Assembly (NCBI GenBank): GCA_003342815.1
Contig: PTEX01000003.1
Location: 3,132,567-3,196,566, forward strand
From: Eudromia elegans
Lineage: Eukaryota; Chordata; Aves; Tinamiformes; Tinamidae
Direction: 5' to 3'
Length of the DNA: 64,000 bases
In this document: positions 47,171-60,000 of the stretch, one piece after another
How the letters are laid out: the number at the start of each line of letters is the position of its first letter
How positions within the stretch are numbered: position 1 is the stretch's first letter
Program-made: the position numbers and the translations under genes
The notes under the pieces: model-generated
What the model saw: only the letters and a program-made list of their open reading frames with translations
Database searches by the model: none
What the model was told of the DNA's origin: nothing

Positions 47171-49962
47171 TTTCCTATGTGACTTCAAGCAAAGTACATA
47201 GCTAACACACATTAAAATGTCTAGTACAAAGTGTTACAGGGACATTTATTTTTTGGAATGATTTTGTTAATATTATACACATAACTCTCTGTGCAACCAG
47301 CACAGACGTATTACAATGTTAATTTTATATGCTCAGATCTAAGAAATTTTCTGTTTGCACAGAGGAAAAAAATCCTTAGAAGACAGTGCGCTTAGAGGAC
47401 AAACCAGATTAAGCAAATGTCACAAATAAATGTTTTGGGCCACTTTGGTCATGTTCAGATACAGCCTTACAATAGCAAAACTTCAGGTACCACTAACCAA
47501 AAGAGGGGCCCCATTCACACCGTGAGGTTCTCTGCTTCCCACCAAGAGTATCACCATACTTCTGTGTAACAAATGGGTAGTGGTAGGTAAGAAATTCCAC
47601 CTTCTTTATCTAGACCCTCTTCTCTGCCCAGGGAGCTCAGGGAAGCAAGAACACTGTCTAGAAAAGATCCTCTCCTGGGAGGAAAAGTGAACGCCAGTAA
47701 TTTGTCAGCCCACACTGTCTGGGATTTTAAGCACAGTTACAGCATCTATATACTAATTAACTCCTGTCCAAGACTCTTTCAAAAACCTTTGGAGTAAAAC
47801 AAGTCCAAGAAATCAAGCACAAGAAATACAGCTGACCTTCTGCATTGCTTGCTGTAGATAGAGTCCCCCTTCATTATCAAATTAATAAAAGCTCAAATGT
47901 GTGTGGTATGTAAAACCCCCAGGGGAGAACCACCCACACGTGAATACTAAGGAAACACTGTCTAACACTAATGGACTCTGTTGCACAGGAACATTTTCAT
48001 GTCTTCAAAATTTTGATTCATTCACTGAGGACTAATACTGAAGACACTCCTGCAAAATGCTAAAGCAGAAAATCTCGATAATTAAGTCAATCGTGTAAGT
48101 CTTACCTAACACAGGCAAATTACAAGTTATTGTCAAAATAAATTAAGATGTTTTGCAGTTAAGTTAATGCACTGATACAAGGTATCAACAAAGACACTCC
48201 ACGAACAATTTCTGCAAGGATGCACCAGCTGCCTACATTAACTGCTGCATTCTCATCGGTGACTCTGAAGCTTCTGTACATACCACCATCAACGTATTTG
48301 ATGTTGTGTAAGAAGGAAAAGAAGATACTATGTCCAATACTGTGTCTATTCAAAGAGCTTTTCAACTAAACAAAAGGACAACACAAAACAAGGTGAGGGA
48401 TGCAGACACTTACTCATTTTACACTATACAATTGTACAGGTTGCGAAAATACTATTTTGTATAGTGGGAGTAACTGGAAAGCTTTGTTCCATTTTCATTT
48501 CTATTCTAGATAAATCTTATTCTGGTAAATGTTACCATCTAGGAGTCATCCAACATCTTGAGAAATGCATACTGACCATATCTGTACAAAATTTAAGAAA
48601 GGAAAAAAGAAAAAAAAATGATGACGGACTCACTGTATGGAGAACTACACTGTTGCCAAAACGGCTGAAGCAACATTATCAAACTGTAACCAACTCCAGA
48701 CCACTCTGGGCATCACACAGGCCATGCTTACTTCTCTCTACATCCTTACTCCCACTTTTTCCCTATTTTTTTCAAATACAAGCTAGTTTATAGGGTGATT
48801 GTAATACGAAACTACAATCATGGCTGATTGCAGTTAGAAACAGACCCTTCTAATCCAGCTGCTCTCCACTTCAACAAATGCCATTTAAAAGCTACTTCAT
48901 AAAAACATTATTGCTTCATACTTAAAAGACATTAAGTCAAGTTTTTGGAAATTCCATTCACTTGATTATATCAGCAAGTGCACTATATGCTAGATTTATC
49001 ATTAAAGCAAAATCCATGAGAACTGTTTTCCAGATTTTAGTTAATGCTCTTATGACACATTTGGCCAATGAAAATGGATGAAAAACAGTAGTGCTTTGAA
49101 GCAATAGCCAGTAAATGCCACTGTGGTTTACCGAGAGTGGGATGCACAACATATTAGACCACAGTTAATGAAATTAAACCATTTCTTATGTTTTTGAAAT
49201 GTGTCCTGTGTTACTTGTTTGGAAACTACACAACTGCTTCATCTTTGGGATTTTACTTTTTTCTGTAGCAAACTGTATCTCTTACATCTACTGGTAATTA
49301 AATCAGTAAGTGACTACCACTGTTTTGTATTTTATAATGCTATTTAAGGCAAAATAACTCAATAAATAAACTTCATGTTCTTTTTTGTTTCCACATAAAA
49401 ATGAAATTATAACTTTATGTTTCTTATTCAAAGATCTGGTGTAAAGATTAATGTGAAGAAAACAGAATAAAGTATACATATACTATCTACTTGTGTCAGA
49501 TCTACATTGATAAGTAGTTTCCTTTCATTATATGCCTGTGAAATGTGGATTTGATGTAACGCTTTCTTTGCACAGTTTAACAGAAAAAAAAATCTGGCAA
49601 ATATTTTGGTGCAGCATATTTAAAGCATTTATCTATAGCCTTCTGGTACAATTTATTCAACAAAACAATACAGTGGCTTATTACCAAAATAAAATACTAC
49701 TTGGCCTCTAATCCTCTGAAGCCTGGAAGGATCAAACAGATAATTAATTTTCAAAACCCATTTACTTCTTTAGCATTTTTAACTCGTTTACACACTAATT
49801 ATAAATCTAAGGTTAAAGTCTAGCCAAAGTAAATTCTTAGACTGACAAGTGCAGGTCTCCATTACATATTAACGCAGTGCATGTCCTCCTCATTTACATC
49901 AATAAATCTATGAAAACCTTTATTTTTTTTTTGCATTTTTTTTGTTTTGTTTTTTTCTCCAG

Positions 49963-50082
49963 GAGATTTAAAACATATAGCTCACAGGTTAAAATTAACC
50001 GCTGTCTCAAGAAAAGAACTCAGTTCTCACAAGCCCTCCAAGCTTTCCAACTGAAGTGGCTCACAAACTGTGTCTTAAATAG
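49963..50082 (+). CDS. Candidate internal exon, + strand, unrecognised
   Basis: The 40 bases before it are almost all T/C with T runs, ending TTTCTCCAG, a very strong acceptor. After it comes AATAG/GTAAACTG, a fair donor. The 120-base segment has one open frame (phase 2 in, phase 2 out, 39 full codons); the other two stop. The peptide is basic and hydrophilic, reading RFKTYSSQVKINRCLKKRTQ and then FSQALQAFQLKWLTNCVLN. I do not recognise it. It shares no nearby phase-matched partner on +, and T-rich tracts arise by chance in such DNA, so this is a candidate only. Confidence 0.25.
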
Positions 50083-53000
50083 GTAAACTGTAACTAATCA
50101 ATGTTAACTGATAAACAGTTTCCTAATTATCATAATCAGTCAACAGTACAGCCTACAGTCAGTCTATAGTTAAGGTCTTTCTTAGGCAGTGACACTGTGA
50201 GAAGCTGCCACCCTTCTGTTTAAGAGATTACCAAGTCATGATTTGACTAGTCAGAGCCATCAGCAGAGGGAGGAGACATGCAAGAAACTAGTCATGAAGC
50301 AGCAGATCTCATCAACACCCTCTAAGAGGAAAAGCAAACAGCAATGATCCTTCTACCACCCAAAATGAGGAAAAACAAAAACTTACACCACTTTTGTTAG
50401 CTACTCTTTTCTGTTTGTTACCTAGAAACACTGTATTAAATATTTGGAAAAATACCAATGTAAAAATTAGAACTTTTCTTCCATGGTAGAGGAAAGACAA
50501 AAGGGCATCTGCCAATTCACATTAAGAATCTTTTTAAACAAATCACTTTTTTTTTTCTCTTCTCAAATGTAAATGGCGCATGAAAAAAATCAACGTTGGA
50601 GCTCTCAGTGCAGCTTACAATATGGAGACTACAGGTTCTACATATTTTTAAAAACTACGTCTCCTAAGGAGAGATAATATGGGTTAATAATTATACTTAA
50701 CAGAAAACTGTCCTTATTAGCCAAAGTGTTGAATAACATGGTCTTTAGCACAAGTTACACTGCACACCAGAGTGACACTGAAGCTCAGATCACAAACCCA
50801 CATTTCCATAATCATTTTCACATGCCTTGACTGCATTAAATACAGTACCATCTTAAAAATGAGAAGCAGGCATTCCTTTGGAAATTAATTCAACATTTAG
50901 CATGTCACACTCAGAAGAGATCTCCTTCTTCTTTAATGCATAAAAATTCCCAAATAATAAATAGCTATACGAATGTTTATTATTTCATTTACCTGAATTT
51001 TGTCTCCCAGACACAAGGCTACACTACAGTTATGGAAAGATGGCATGTATGGCTAGAACACCACATTCTAGGGAGATGAGCTCTTTCTCTGAAAACAAAC
51101 ACACAGAGATTCTGAAAAATCTATGCGAAACCTTCTTTACCGGGCATTTCCATATAGTTCACATTAACCGCTGCTGACAGACTTTGATCTCAATGGTCTC
51201 CCACCACTTCCCCCGAAGAAACAAACACACACATCATGGAACAGATCGTTCCCTCTGGATTCTTTCTGTACCAGCAAAAAATATAGCCCTAGGTCTATCT
51301 CATATATAACATATTTTGTAAGTTATTTTTATACATAAACTTGAGTGCATACATGCTACTGTTGCAGAGGTTGCAAAGGATCCATGCAAGGATGCTAATT
51401 AGGAACTGCTGTCAATATCTTTCCTCTTTACACTGTCTTTTAAAACAACTGAATTCTTCTCTACAGTGAGTATTTGTGGTATCTCTGCTCAAAATATTTC
51501 CCGTGTCAAGTTCAGCTCAGAGAGCAAAACAACCACCCATGGAACAAAACTAAAATCATAACGCTTGTATCAGAGCTGCTCCCACCCACCTGTAACTTCT
51601 CCAGACACAAGCCCACAGTTCTTCCCCTACAGCAAACTCAGCTCAACTACTAAATCTTTCCCTGGGAAGAAACTCACTATCTTTTCTGTTTAAACAGGAC
51701 AAACTGTGAGAAGTCACTGGAAGATGAGCAGTGTGCAAATAGAACAAGTTGAATTCTCCCTGAAGAACACCCTACAGAGCATTCTAAAATTAAGAGTTTA
51801 CTTTTGCATTTTGTTTCAGCATACACAGTGTACTCAAAAGATTTGTGTACATGAACAGGAATTAATTTTGCAGTGATTAAAAAAAAGCCCCTAGTCAGCA
51901 AATGGCTGCTAAACTATCAGAGAAATTTTTCAAATTACCTCTGTGCTTTGAAAAACAAGGATATGAAGAGGGAAGCAGCAAGAGAGATTTTGTCTTGAAT
52001 TATGTCATATGAAATATATATATATGCGCTAATATCAAACATTATTTACATCACAATAAATTAACTACTTCCTGTAATTGTTCCAACACATATGAAAGTT
52101 TAGTTCTCAAGAATCAGACAATCTCACTTAATATAGAAATTTCTTCACTACACTGATCAGCCTGCTTAATTAATAATTAGACATGTGCTTCAAAGGAATT
52201 TCCAAGGAAAACAGTTAAATAACAACCTTTCACAGAGTGTCCGGAATTTTTCTAAACATTTTCTCACAGACAAGGCATTTATTAAAAATTTGTACTTTTT
52301 TCTAAATTTGTTTAAAAAAAAAGTGAACACAGAAACTTCACAATTCATTAAACTGCTTTTCAACTGCACATAGACTAACAAATCTATGTTATATTCCCTA
52401 AAGATTTAAGTAATAGTAATTCTAAAAGATTTGTTATATTGCATAAACTATCAGCTTGCTCTTTGAAAAACAAAGTAGTAATAGATCCCTTAGAGGGATG
52501 TCACCTAAGGAGATCTCAGGTGTGTTGCAGATCAGCTCCCTTGCTAGTGAACAGTTAGTACAACTATATAAATGCTTAATGCCTTGGTGACTATCCCTCA
52601 GGGCAGCCCTATCATTCCCTCTGCCTCGAGTTGGCTCTAATGCTCATATGGGCATTACGGGCTAGATAAGTGGGCTAAATTGACTGAAAAATTACCCTGA
52701 GGAGAAGGAATTTCCAGCTGGATGTGCAGGCTGAACCAACTGCTCACATATCTGCTGGATCACTAGAAGGTGTGTGGAAGCTGCTGTCAGGAGGGAGGCG
52801 AAAGGCAGGACTGCCCTTTCACACAGTAGTATGACCTGATATCCTTCACTAAAACTGATAGGAAATCACATTATTTCTAAGATGGTGACAAAGCGGTATT
52901 AAAATTCTTCTGTCCATATGAAAGCACTTGCAAAGTCTGGCACCAAAACTCATTAATAGCGTAAACAAGGATAAACAGGTGCCAAAAGTTTCAAAAAGCC

Positions 53001-54057
53001 TATGTGTTTGTACCAAGTAGGTTCCAACTCTATGTGCCAATTCCTAGACTAGAACATAGTTTAGGTAAACAAACAAACATACGGCTCAGAAAGGTTTGAA
53101 TTATGGGAGGCCAAGGGGAGGACAACAGGAGACAGACATAGAGGCAGGATTGCCCAAGATGGCTTCACAGTTTCCACCTTATGCCTCAGCAAAAAAGAGA
53201 AAGCTTACTAGACCATTGCTCAGCAAATTTGCTGTTTGGACTTAGTTTGCTTTTTCTTTCATAAAATGAAAACAAAATAAAACACAAAACAAAACACACA
53301 CACACAAAAGCACATGAACCTGGAAAAGCAAATTACAGACCAGGTGTTCTCAGAAGCAGCTCAGCCGCTTTGGAGACTCAATGATACACAGAAGAAAAGA
53401 AGGAAGGATAAGATGACAAGCTTGATGAGACAAGTCTTTAAAGAATGAGGGAAAGCAAAAGACAAGTTAAGGCAGCAGAGCTACAGGAACTGTACAGAAA
53501 GCCCCCTCCCCTACGCAATTAGAAAGGAGAATAAATAAATAAATAAATAAATAAAAAAGAGTGCTAATAGGATGAGTAATAGGACTTCAGGTAAAACCAT
53601 GTGAATAAAGTTTGAATATTCCCTTCAATTTGTCAGAAGAAGTAGAAAAAGCTTAAATAGTGCTAGTAAATCAACTCATATACAATTTACTTGTAAGAAA
53701 AAGACAGATCCACCTTCAGCATCAAGTAACCAAAGTAGCCACCTCTCCCAATGCTAAGTTATAGGTGGCAACAGTAAGTGTAATATTTAGCACCTGCTGA
53801 AAACAACAACTTCCTATTAAAAGCCACTATATTGGCAAAGTGTCATGACTAGTTTTCTTAGAATCCCATCGGGCATTGAGAAGGAAATAGGGAAGTTCCT
53901 CATACTGAATCTTGCAAAATAAACAACTACTATTGAACACACATTTACATTACATATAATTTCAGACCAATAACATTATTTCAGGTCACCCATTTTAAGA
54001 CCAAAAAAAAGAGTTTCCTTGACATAAATTCTTCTCATTCAAAACAGTGATGAAGAG
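50083..54057. other. Non-genic interval
   Basis: No gene can be supported. It contains simple repeats at 52014-52025 (TA), 53294-53307 (AC) and 53530-53555 (AAAT). A minus-strand segment at about 51596-51631 with plausible splice sites is open in all three frames, so it carries no coding signal. Confidence 0.55.
53530..53555. repeat. (ATAA)n microsatellite
   Basis: About six uninterrupted units, followed by an A run. Confidence 0.95.
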
Positions 54058-54125
54058 TGTAAGAATGGTCATACTTAATGAAACCAGAGGTCCACCTAGA
54101 TCTCACTTGTAGATCTAGCTTCTAA
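54058..54125. mobile_element. Ancient CR1-like repeat fragment
   Basis: The string TAAGAATGGTCATACTTAAT...CCAGAGGTCCACCTAG follows the well-known sauropsid repeat wording 'AAGAAYGGCCATACTGGGTCAGACCAAAGGTCCATCTAG'. It is heavily diverged, and its ends are unclear. It is assigned from memory of the family, not by search. Confidence 0.5.
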
Positions 54126-55921
54126 ATTTTCTTTTTAAGCTGTAAAGAGGATGGGTTATGCATTGCTATCTTCAGCCTCCTAAACGTCACATATAAGATA
54201 TATATTTATTTCATTATATTTTTACTCACTGCTCTGTTATCAAACATGGAAGATTATCATTCTTATTGGAATAACATCATATAGAATTCTCCTATCAAGT
54301 GCTGGTCCCCAGTGATCCCTGCATCTTTTCAGCATCCCTGCTTCTGCAGAGCAAGTTTCTCTTAGTGTTTCTTGTCTAAACATACATAATCCTCCATTTC
54401 AGTGGATTCTACTAACAACTGAATTCAAATTTTCCTGTGTAACTGCTCCATTATGATCATTTACCGTTGCTCATAAGCTGTATATTATGTCTTTTGTAAT
54501 TAATGATGATAATTTTTTCAGCACTTCTGTGAAAGCGAGTATTTCACCTTTGAAATGCCAAAATACACCAAAAGTCCTGAAATAATAAAATACAAAAGTA
54601 CATTTAACATGTTTTTTAATACAGTATTCATAACCTACAAATGTTACTAAATCATACAGATATATAGGCAGTCCTGATTCAGGTAAAAGACATGTTAGCA
54701 AGAACAATCGTAAAAACTGCGTAAGCAGCAAGAAGCCTATTTAATGAAAAAACATAGAAATGTTTCCATATGTTTTATGAAGTATTCTTTACCCTCTAAA
54801 TGAGCACATTCAGATTTAGTCGCTGGCTTTGTTTCAGAGAAACCCCATCTGTACACTACATCGCTTACAGGCACATCTCAGTCATGCAATAGCTATGTCA
54901 CAGCTCATATATCAAATAAAAATCACATTCAAGGCCACACAACCTTATATACCCAAAGTCTTCCATTCTATTTAAAGTAATCCTAAGAGAGCTCTTATTG
55001 CACCTCACTGCTGATGCCACGTGACTCTTGTTGGGAAGCGGAGTCCTACAACTTAAATATCAAACAGTTCTTAACGCAGATGAGAACGGTTTAAAGACAA
55101 CTCTATTGTACTTATAAATTCAGGAAGCCTTTTTTATAAAGAAACAGGTGGAGAACTAAAAGTATAAAAATAGTAGCACTGCACAATGTTATGTTGTCCC
55201 GCAAAGTGTCAGATAAAGCACAGACAGCTCAAAGAGGCTTAGGGAAGTCATCTGACAAATCCAGACTCAACGGCTGACCAAGTTGGATGCCCCTCACCAA
55301 GGACAGGGGAATTGAGTCAGAAGTTATTTAACCGTATTAGCCATGTTTATAGTAGGTCATAAACCCTGCTTTTCTCTGGACAGGACATTAGCTCTTTTAA
55401 TAAATGAACAGTGTGAACAGCCATGTTGGAAGTCTTTGAAATGACACAAATTCTCCCTCACTGACCACCTGAAGCAAGGAGAATCCTGCTGAAATCATTC
55501 CTTCATTTTTTTTCTTTTTTCCTTCTATTATCAAGAAATTGCCTTTCACACAGGAAACTTAAGCAAAACATAAAAATACCTCGTGTAATCATCTAAATTG
55601 AAATGCCTAACAATGAAAAATAATAATAATATTAATAAAACACTACATTTTTCAATTACCACTCATAACACATAAACCTATTAGGTTAATATGCAACAGA
55701 AAGAAGCTTCATGTTAAGAAAATATAAGCATAATAAGATAGAATTAAATGAAAACAATAGCAAAACATACAGTGTCATCTGGCCCCAAAAACTAAGAAGG
55801 GTCAATTGTGCCAAATAGACACAGCCTGCTGAAGAGTCTAGTTCAGAAATCAGCAGGCTCCAGTTAAGAGATCTGGGTGAAATAACATTTCAAACAGAAA
55901 ATAATTCCTGAAGCATCAAGT
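54126..55921. other. Non-genic interval
   Basis: No gene can be supported. The texture is AT-rich, with a TAATAATAATATTAATAA run at about 55620 and a pyrimidine tract at 55502-55530. Confidence 0.6.
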
Positions 55922-56060
55922 AACATAGAATGAGGAGGACCAGAAGGAAACCCGGTGATCAACCAGCTGCAGTTCTTACAAAATACAGGCCACAGGTTTT
56001 CCCCTGCTCTATTGAAACACCATCATGCATCTAACAAAAATAACCCCTGCAATCTCAGTA
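55922..56060 (-). mobile_element. Ancient CR1-like LINE 3' end, decayed
   Basis: The + strand reads AACATAGAATGAGGAGGACC, AGAAGGAAACCCGGTGATCA and, further on, ACAAAATACAGGCCACAGG and CCCCTGC. This parallels the reverse complement of an old sauropsid CR1 3' end ('TCATAGAA...GGCCAGAAGGGACCATTRTGATCATCTAGTCTGACCTCCTGYACAAYACAGGCCA...'). Order and spacing agree, while many positions are substituted. The copy is therefore much older than the one at 14086 and on the minus strand. Confidence 0.6.
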
Positions 56061-56330
56061 AGTTGTTTCAAATATTAATTATTATGAACAAAAAATGAGT
56101 CTTCTAAGTGGAATTTGTTTTGGCTACTGGAACTTGTTACACCTTCATTTGCTGGGTCAAAGAATTTCATTTTGAGTAAGTGATGCAGTTGCCTGACATT
56201 GCAGTAGATTAGCTTCTCCCAAAACTTCTCTTCCAGTCTTGGAAGTCTCTGTCAAAAGTCTCAACTCTTGCACGAAATAAATAGACCACTGGACTTTCAC
56301 AATGCCAAAATGATGACTTTAATCACATTC

Positions 56331-56363
56331 TTCAATTAAGTTCAATTAAGTTATTCAATTAAG
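56331..56363. repeat. Triplicated TTCAATTAAG
   Basis: Two perfect head-to-tail copies of TTCAATTAAG are followed after TTA by a third. Each contains a CAATTAAG homeodomain-like core, so the repeat could be a small binding-site array or simply a microsatellite-like expansion. Confidence 0.85.
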
Positions 56364-59300
56364 TTCTTCATTCTATTCTTCAAAGCTTTGTGCTGGACAA
56401 GACAAGACACAGTGCAAATCTGATGTAGAACAATCAGAGACAAAGCTTTTCTCATCACTAGGCTCTTTTAAAATACTTGGTTGATATTCAGTGAGAGTAA
56501 AGACGATAAAAAACAAATAGCAAAGACTTAAATTATTTTCTCCACTTGCACACCAAGACTTTAGTCAAAAGGGTACCTACATACTTGTACAGTTAAAACT
56601 GAATTACAGAAAAAAACTTTAACTCTTTATTTAAACATTACTGTCACTTAAGAAAAATATTTCTTGATGTTACAGCCACCAAATTCTGAGCTGTGTCGGG
56701 CAAATTGCGTCCAAACAGTGGTTTCGAGTCACCCATTAGGCTACTTTGGCTCTGAACCATGACTGCAAGTGCAGTTGCATTAAGAAGAAATTTTATGTTT
56801 GGCTAAAGCAGAAAAGATCTGTATTACCTTAATGAAATAGAAGACAGCTTCAAGCACATAATAAAACTGAAACTGTATACTGAAATGAATGGTCGGTGTT
56901 TTTGCTTTTTAACAATGAAAAATTAGCAAAAATACTATACTGACTATGACTTGTTAATACTGCATTACTAATGACATTTCTAAACAATAAAAAAGTGGTT
57001 ATTTACTGTTCAAGGCCCTACTGTACCTATCATATCTTCACTACGATTTTGGGCAGTGACAAGTCATAGCACAAAAGAGAAAAGGCAGCAGTAAGCCTTG
57101 CAGAAGAGATGCTTGAAAGATGCTTGACGAGATTTTCCCCAAATTTCAGAAAGCTCTAAAACAAATTGCACCTCTGATCTTTTTCATTCAGCATTATTAT
57201 CCCACTACATGAAGAACTCTGGCACAGCCTCTCCACTTGAAAAAACCCAACATTCACACGGCTAAGTCATTCGTCACCTCAAAACCATCTCTCACCCTTT
57301 CATCTACCACCATAATCAAACTCAAGATCTTATCTCCAACTGGAGGGTACGTCTACCACCAGTTGCAACTCTGCTCACTGATACAGAGAATAACCACGCA
57401 TTAGAGATCCCCTTCTTTACAATCCTCACATGTTCTGCTTGCACCAGGCCATTCAATCCCCTCCTCAAATCATTCAGGGTCTTTTCCATTTTATATCACC
57501 TCAATTTCTCTTTTCTGCCACTACCTGAAGAGTTTTCAAAATGACTTCTCCAATATTTATGTGAACTATCATAAAATTATACTTTCAAAAATCATGTAAT
57601 ATGAATAGGAGTTTGAAATTGATAATACTCAAACACATACTCAGAGTAGCATAATAAAGATTCCCATTTCCATGAGGTACAAATCTGTAAAACACACAGG
57701 AACAAAACATGTTTTAAGTTCAGTTATATGTAAAACGCAAAGTGAGGGCATGAGATGCATGACTGAAACGATGACAATAGTTTGGTCCCATAACATTCCT
57801 TTTAAGCTAGTTCTTTTCTATATGTAGGCAAAATTTTATATTTGCAGAAAAGTTTTTATAGTCTTTGTGCAAATTTACAGACATTAAGTTTAACGAATTA
57901 AAGAAGTAGCATTATTGCTGAGTATGGTACATGTACTATCTTGGTGATAAGCACAAATCTGCTGGCAAGCTGTGTTTCATTGATAACATCTGGGATACTG
58001 CAACATATGAATAAAAGTGAATAAAAGTGATCCCAGTGGGAAAGTAGCCTGGACACGAAGTATACATCAAAGCAAATTTTATAAAAAGCTCTCTTGAAAG
58101 ACAGAAGATCAAGTGCTTAGCACTTTGGTGATCACAGCCACCTAATCTAAGCTCAGTGGAGGGAATTCAGAGTTAACTGATGAAATCAGGAGCTAAGAGA
58201 GCTATAGCAAGATGCAATTATATGAGCTTTCAACAGAATTGCAAATGCTGTTATGTCAGTGCCTCAAAGCCCTACTTTAAAGTATCTAGTCAATCTAAAA
58301 AGAAAAGACATAAATATCTACAGACTCCTGATGTCTCTGAGGTCACCTCATTTGCTGGAACAAATAATATATTTTTAGATGCTATTTCCTATGACTATAT
58401 CCAGAAGTGTTTGCTTCACCCCTCTGAACTGTGCTTTCTTAGGACAAGGGACACAACCCTACCTGGAGCCATTCTCTTTGTCAGTCAGACTGAAACCAAA
58501 AGACACCCGATGCATCCCAGCATAGGTCATTGAGCCCATGTTCACTATGTTTGCACATAGGTATCAGAGAGGGAATTTTTCAGAAAAGATCATCTTGACA
58601 AGGAGAGTGAAAAGACAGAGAAACTTCCTGAGAGATAGATGGAAGTGAGAATCTCAAGCACTCCTTGGCTTCCTACAAAAATTTGCTGGGATTACTCTAA
58701 CTCAGCAGAGAAACTAGACCGCGCGGAGCAATGAAGCTCTTCTTGCAGTTGCAGGCTAGCAAATATATATCAATGCTTTGAAATGGAGAACTTGACAAAA
58801 TTCCACAAAAAAAATAGGAAACCGTTCTCAGCAACACCGATTTAAAACATTTTTGTAATGCTGAGAGCTCATTTATCCTTAATTTTTATGCTATTTTCTA
58901 CATACTCACTCTTTTGCTCCCCACTCTTCAATAAAACTGAGAAAACCAATCATAAAAATCCCAACAAGACCAGAAAGTATCTTCAAGAAAAAAAATTTTT
59001 GAAGCTTCTAAGCAAGAGCGCATCATATCAAGTAAAGAATATCTGATCAATCAGATCCTGTAAGAGAAATGGTTTAACTTCCAAGGAGCTACTCTATTTT
59101 TTCAGTGCGGCACTTACAACTGGATGCTCCCTCCCACAAAATACATGAGCTCTACTGCTGGAGAAGCTGCTGCTTTACTTCATGGTTGGAGTAAGCACCT
59201 TACCTAAGCCATTTGCTACAACCAGAATTGAGGACAGGTGTGAAAAGAGCATAAGGCACAGAGGAAAAATCCAGTAATTCACTCCTGTTTTTAAAATAGC

Positions 59301-59946
59301 TCCACCAAGTAGAGCCAACAAGGATTCGTAATCTGGCTGTTCCACCGCTGTACACAGTTCTGCACCATTTCATCCCACCTTCCTCTTTCCCAGTCAGAGA
59401 TTTTAACAGACCACTGTTTGAGAAGGGACTGTTATTCCACACTGTGTCTTTAGTCAAAATATATTCACAACTGATCCAATTTTTCAATATAGCTTGTATT
59501 ATAGTTGACCATTAGATACATGATTGTGCTTTTTCATCTTTTCAGCAGCAAGTGACAAATTAACTTTGTTGGATACAATTAAATCAAGAACAATCACAGT
59601 TAACTGTGAGAACGCTTACTGTTATTAAGGAGAAAAATCGAAGGAGAGAAAAAATTTGCTGGGAGTGAGAGAGTGAGAGATGAAAAAGTAAAACATGTAT
59701 TTGATTTGATCTGTATCCATACCAGCCTCATGATGTAATCTCAACAGAAGGGAACTAAGTTCAGGCTGGGGATGGTGCTTATTTAGAAGATCTCCAACTA
59801 AAACAAAGGTGTTTCTGGAAATAACTCTGATTACTTTCTCTGAGTCCAGAGCAGCCTCGGCTCCAAAGTATGTTTTAAAAGATGTTAAGCAGATGCAGGA
59901 GCTCTTGCTTTGCGTAAGACAAAGCCCCCCAAATTGAGCAGCTGTG

Positions 59947-60000
59947 GATATATATGTGTATGTATGTATATATATATACACATATATATATATTTATATA
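59947..60000. repeat. Alternating TA/TG low-complexity tract
   Basis: Mixed TA, TG and CA dinucleotides with partly palindromic order. A minus frame over it (59625-59981) begins with repeating Y/I/T residues because of this. Confidence 0.9.

Larger units (their letters stand above)
46001..49962. other. Non-genic interval
   Basis: No gene can be supported. T and A runs occur at about 46198-46210 and 46960-46975. The minus frame 46866-47114 is low-complexity (L/F-rich from the A runs). 49917-49960 is a long T-rich tract that ends in CTCCAG and leads into the next candidate exon. Confidence 0.5.

Noticed and set aside
51596-51631. Splice-framed minus segment reading GKNCGLVSGEVT
   Set aside because: It is open in all three frames, so the openness carries no information, and the donor (GTGGGT) is weak.
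58180-58533. 117-codon + frame in AT-rich DNA
   Set aside because: It is long for this composition, but has no domain, homologue I know, promoter or splice logic. A few such frames are expected by chance in 64 kb.
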